DNA of 5,758 nt from an uncultured Ruminococcus sp. (GTDB lineage Bacteria; Bacillota; Clostridia; Oscillospirales; Acutalibacteraceae): NCBI GenBank assembly GCA_902783065.1, contig CACZPV010000302.1:1-5758 (forward strand), in the 5' to 3' direction. The notes beneath the pieces are model-generated. The model worked only from the letters and a program-made list of their open reading frames with translations, was not told the origin of the DNA and made no database searches. Shown one piece after another: positions 5,623-5,758 of the stretch; position 1 is the first letter of the stretch; each line of letters starts with the position of its first letter. Made by a program: the position numbers and the translations under genes.

Positions 5623-5758
5623 TCAAACAACACCCTGTGCAATCATTGTGTCTGCAACCTTAACAAAGCCAGCAATGTTAGCACCTACTACATAGTTGCC
5701 TTCATAACCGTATTTCTTAGCTGCATCTGCAATGTTGTGATAAATGTTAACCATGATA
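5623..5758 (-). CDS. gdhA: NADP-type glutamate dehydrogenase GdhA, C-terminal end only
   Basis: The last 44 codons and a TGA stop (5625-5623) are visible; the rest lies beyond the right edge. The segment MVNIYHNIADAAKKYG followed by YVVGANIAGFVKVADTM and QGVV is the highly conserved C-terminus of hexameric, roughly 445-residue glutamate dehydrogenases. These reductively aminate 2-oxoglutarate with ammonium, or catalyse the reverse, in the cytoplasm and are a main route of ammonium assimilation in gut Clostridia. NADP use is inferred from the subfamily, because the cofactor-binding domain is not in the window. The gene converges on rsmA and has its own strong terminator. Confidence 0.93.
   Translation of the reverse strand, partial: IMVNIYHNIADAAKKYGYEGNYVVGANIAGFVKVADTMIAQGVV

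Overview
The window looks like chromosomal DNA from a low-to-moderate G+C Firmicute of the gut Clostridia, most likely Ruminococcus or a relative in the Oscillospiraceae. The grounds are a clostridial-type RsmA, a GdhA tail of the kind seen in that group, AGGAGG-type ribosome binding sites, sigma-70 (SigA) type promoters, and secreted proteins with bacterial Ig-like (Big2) repeats. The genus is inference. No transposase, integrase, phage, CRISPR, tRNA or rRNA gene is visible.

Layout, left to right. (1) 1-1449, minus: a secreted protein with an FG-GAP/EF-hand-like N-terminal region and at least three Big2-type repeats. Its C-terminus lies beyond the left edge. (2) 1450-1832: promoter and structured leader of that gene, a cluster of stem-loops, and copy A of a dispersed repeat. 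(3) 1833-3845, minus: a secreted transglutaminase-like protein with a Cys-His-Asp triad and three C-terminal Big2 repeats. Two of these are the same unusual variant found in the first gene. (4) 3846-4387: leader and strong promoter of the transglutaminase gene, copy B of the repeat in inverted orientation, a perfect 21-bp dyad, and the rsmA promoter. (5) 4388-5251, plus: rsmA (ksgA), the 16S rRNA dimethyladenosine transferase. (6) 5252-5622: a structured terminator-like element, copy C of the repeat, and the gdhA terminator. (7) 5623-5758, minus: the last 44 codons of gdhA, the hexameric-type glutamate dehydrogenase.

rsmA and gdhA are ordinary housekeeping genes and converge on each other. 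The two surface-protein genes form a codirectional pair, each with its own promoter. They share repeat modules at the protein level and a similar leader in the mRNA: 34 of 46 ungapped positions match by hand count, and both can form a stem closing a 22-nt loop. This suggests co-regulated cell-surface or secreted proteins.

The most unusual feature is a roughly 80-150 bp intergenic repeat in three copies. Copies A and B face each other and bracket the transglutaminase gene together with its promoter almost exactly, so that gene looks like a cassette between inverted repeats. Whether this is a mobile unit cannot be decided from one window.
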